Assembly: GCA_001051155.2 (NCBI GenBank)
Contig: JYIP02000005.1
Span: forward strand, 3,968,001-4,032,000
Source of the DNA: Chrysoporthe austroafricana
Lineage: Eukaryota; Ascomycota; Sordariomycetes; Diaporthales; Cryphonectriaceae
Direction of reading: 5' to 3'
Length of the DNA: 64,000 bases
Shown here: one piece after another, positions 63,403-64,000 of the stretch
Layout: each line of letters starts with the position of its first letter
Position numbering within the stretch: position 1 is the first letter of the stretch
Made by a program: the position numbers and the translations under genes
The notes under the pieces: model-generated
Seen by the model: only the letters and a program-made list of their open reading frames with translations
What the model was told of the DNA's origin: nothing
Databases searched by the model: none

Positions 63403-64000
63403 CGAGGAGGCCATGGGTGATGCAGGTGGCTGAGATGATAAGAAGGTGGGGGGATGGGGGTCTTGTGTGAATCTCTCGTCTGGTCTGGAGGTACATACCT
63501 ATACCTCCCCAGTAGCATCCATCCAAGCACGCCAAGAACGACACGGGCGAGCTTCCTTCGCCCCGTCGCCCTGCTTCCAATCAGCTGTGGGAGCTAGGCC
63601 AGTGGCGTCTATTACCAGTACAGAAGAGCCGAGACAAGGAAGCACTGGACATTTCATTGTTATCAGAACGGGAGCGTGATCTCATGCCCATGGCTGCTAG
63701 CACTGTAGTGATACTGCTGAACACCCTGCCGAGATTACCTCCCACACCTCCATGCCTACCTGCCCGGCCGTGCCAGTGCTCGCCTGCTTGCCTGTTCAAG
63801 AGCTCCAGTTGTCCTCAGCACCCGGCTAGACCAGATTGGGCAGGATATGGATGGGCCCGTGCCACCCTGAGGCATGTCGAGCTCTCCAGCCCGGCAGCGG
63901 CGTCACATGTGTCCTGGGACCCTCTTGACAGCTCGACAGGAGCCTGCCCAGCAGTGCTGCTGGCCCTGGGGCTGTCCTGGCCAAGTCCGTGAACCTCACC

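Larger units (their letters stand above)
52682..64000. other. Gene-poor region to the window end (11.3 kb)
   Basis: No supported gene. From 52.7 to about 56.3 kb GC is moderate with many stops. From about 56.3 kb it is GC-rich, so many overlapping ORFs of 80-145 aa appear, but none has a recognisable motif, and frames conflict on both strands. Simple repeats include A15 at 57760-57774 and an AC/A-rich stretch at 63340-63402. An ORF open near the right end (63657-63992) has no motif. Sequence beyond the window would be needed to decide whether it belongs to a gene. Confidence 0.5.

Noticed and set aside
63007..63580. Hydrophobic ORFs on the minus strand (Phe/Val/Cys-rich)
   Set aside because: Encoded by the AC/A simple repeat; not membrane proteins.

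Overview
The window is nuclear DNA of a filamentous ascomycete (Pezizomycotina; a Sordariomycete is my best guess). Support comes from short GT-AG introns with GTAAGT/GTGAGT-type donors, a HET-domain gene, a WSC-domain membrane protein, a fungal-type PHS-family transporter and generally high GC. No bacterial features, rRNA or convincing tRNA were found.

Thirteen protein genes are supported. 0-10 kb: a PhoD-like phosphatase on the minus strand (43-2878), mitochondrial delta-1-pyrroline-5-carboxylate dehydrogenase (5134-7034) and a bHLH transcription factor (8788-10186). 10-19 kb is gene-poor, GC-rich and full of short tandem repeats. 19-27.5 kb: two convergent genes for single-pass membrane proteins (19129-20238 plus; 22919-24799 minus, five exons including one of 19 nt), then DNA polymerase epsilon subunit Dpb4 (26084-27409). 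27.4-32 kb has no supported gene. 32-37 kb: an MFS phosphate-type permease (31961-34099) and eIF3d (35122-37107).

37-43.7 kb is a lower-GC, accessory-looking island between housekeeping genes. It holds a HET-domain gene with a complicated 5' end, a WSC-domain membrane protein and an AT-rich stretch without genes. 43.7-50 kb returns to conserved genes: a UBE3D/IPA1-like E2-binding protein whose middle exon I could not resolve, and the spliceosomal protein SF3B1/Prp10. A secreted type-B carboxylesterase lies convergently at 50993-52681. From 52.7 kb to the end (11.3 kb) I see no supportable gene, only scattered short ORFs and simple repeats.

The genes do not form an obvious pathway cluster. 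The core genes cover translation, splicing, replication and proline catabolism. The surface and receptor-like proteins and the HET gene are the accessory part. Splice sites were chosen by hand from consensus, reading frame and family motifs. Every multi-exon model except the UBE3D-like gene and the 5' end of the HET gene closes in frame. The most unusual points are the 19-nt exon, the disrupted or oddly spliced UBE3D-like gene, and the HET/WSC island.
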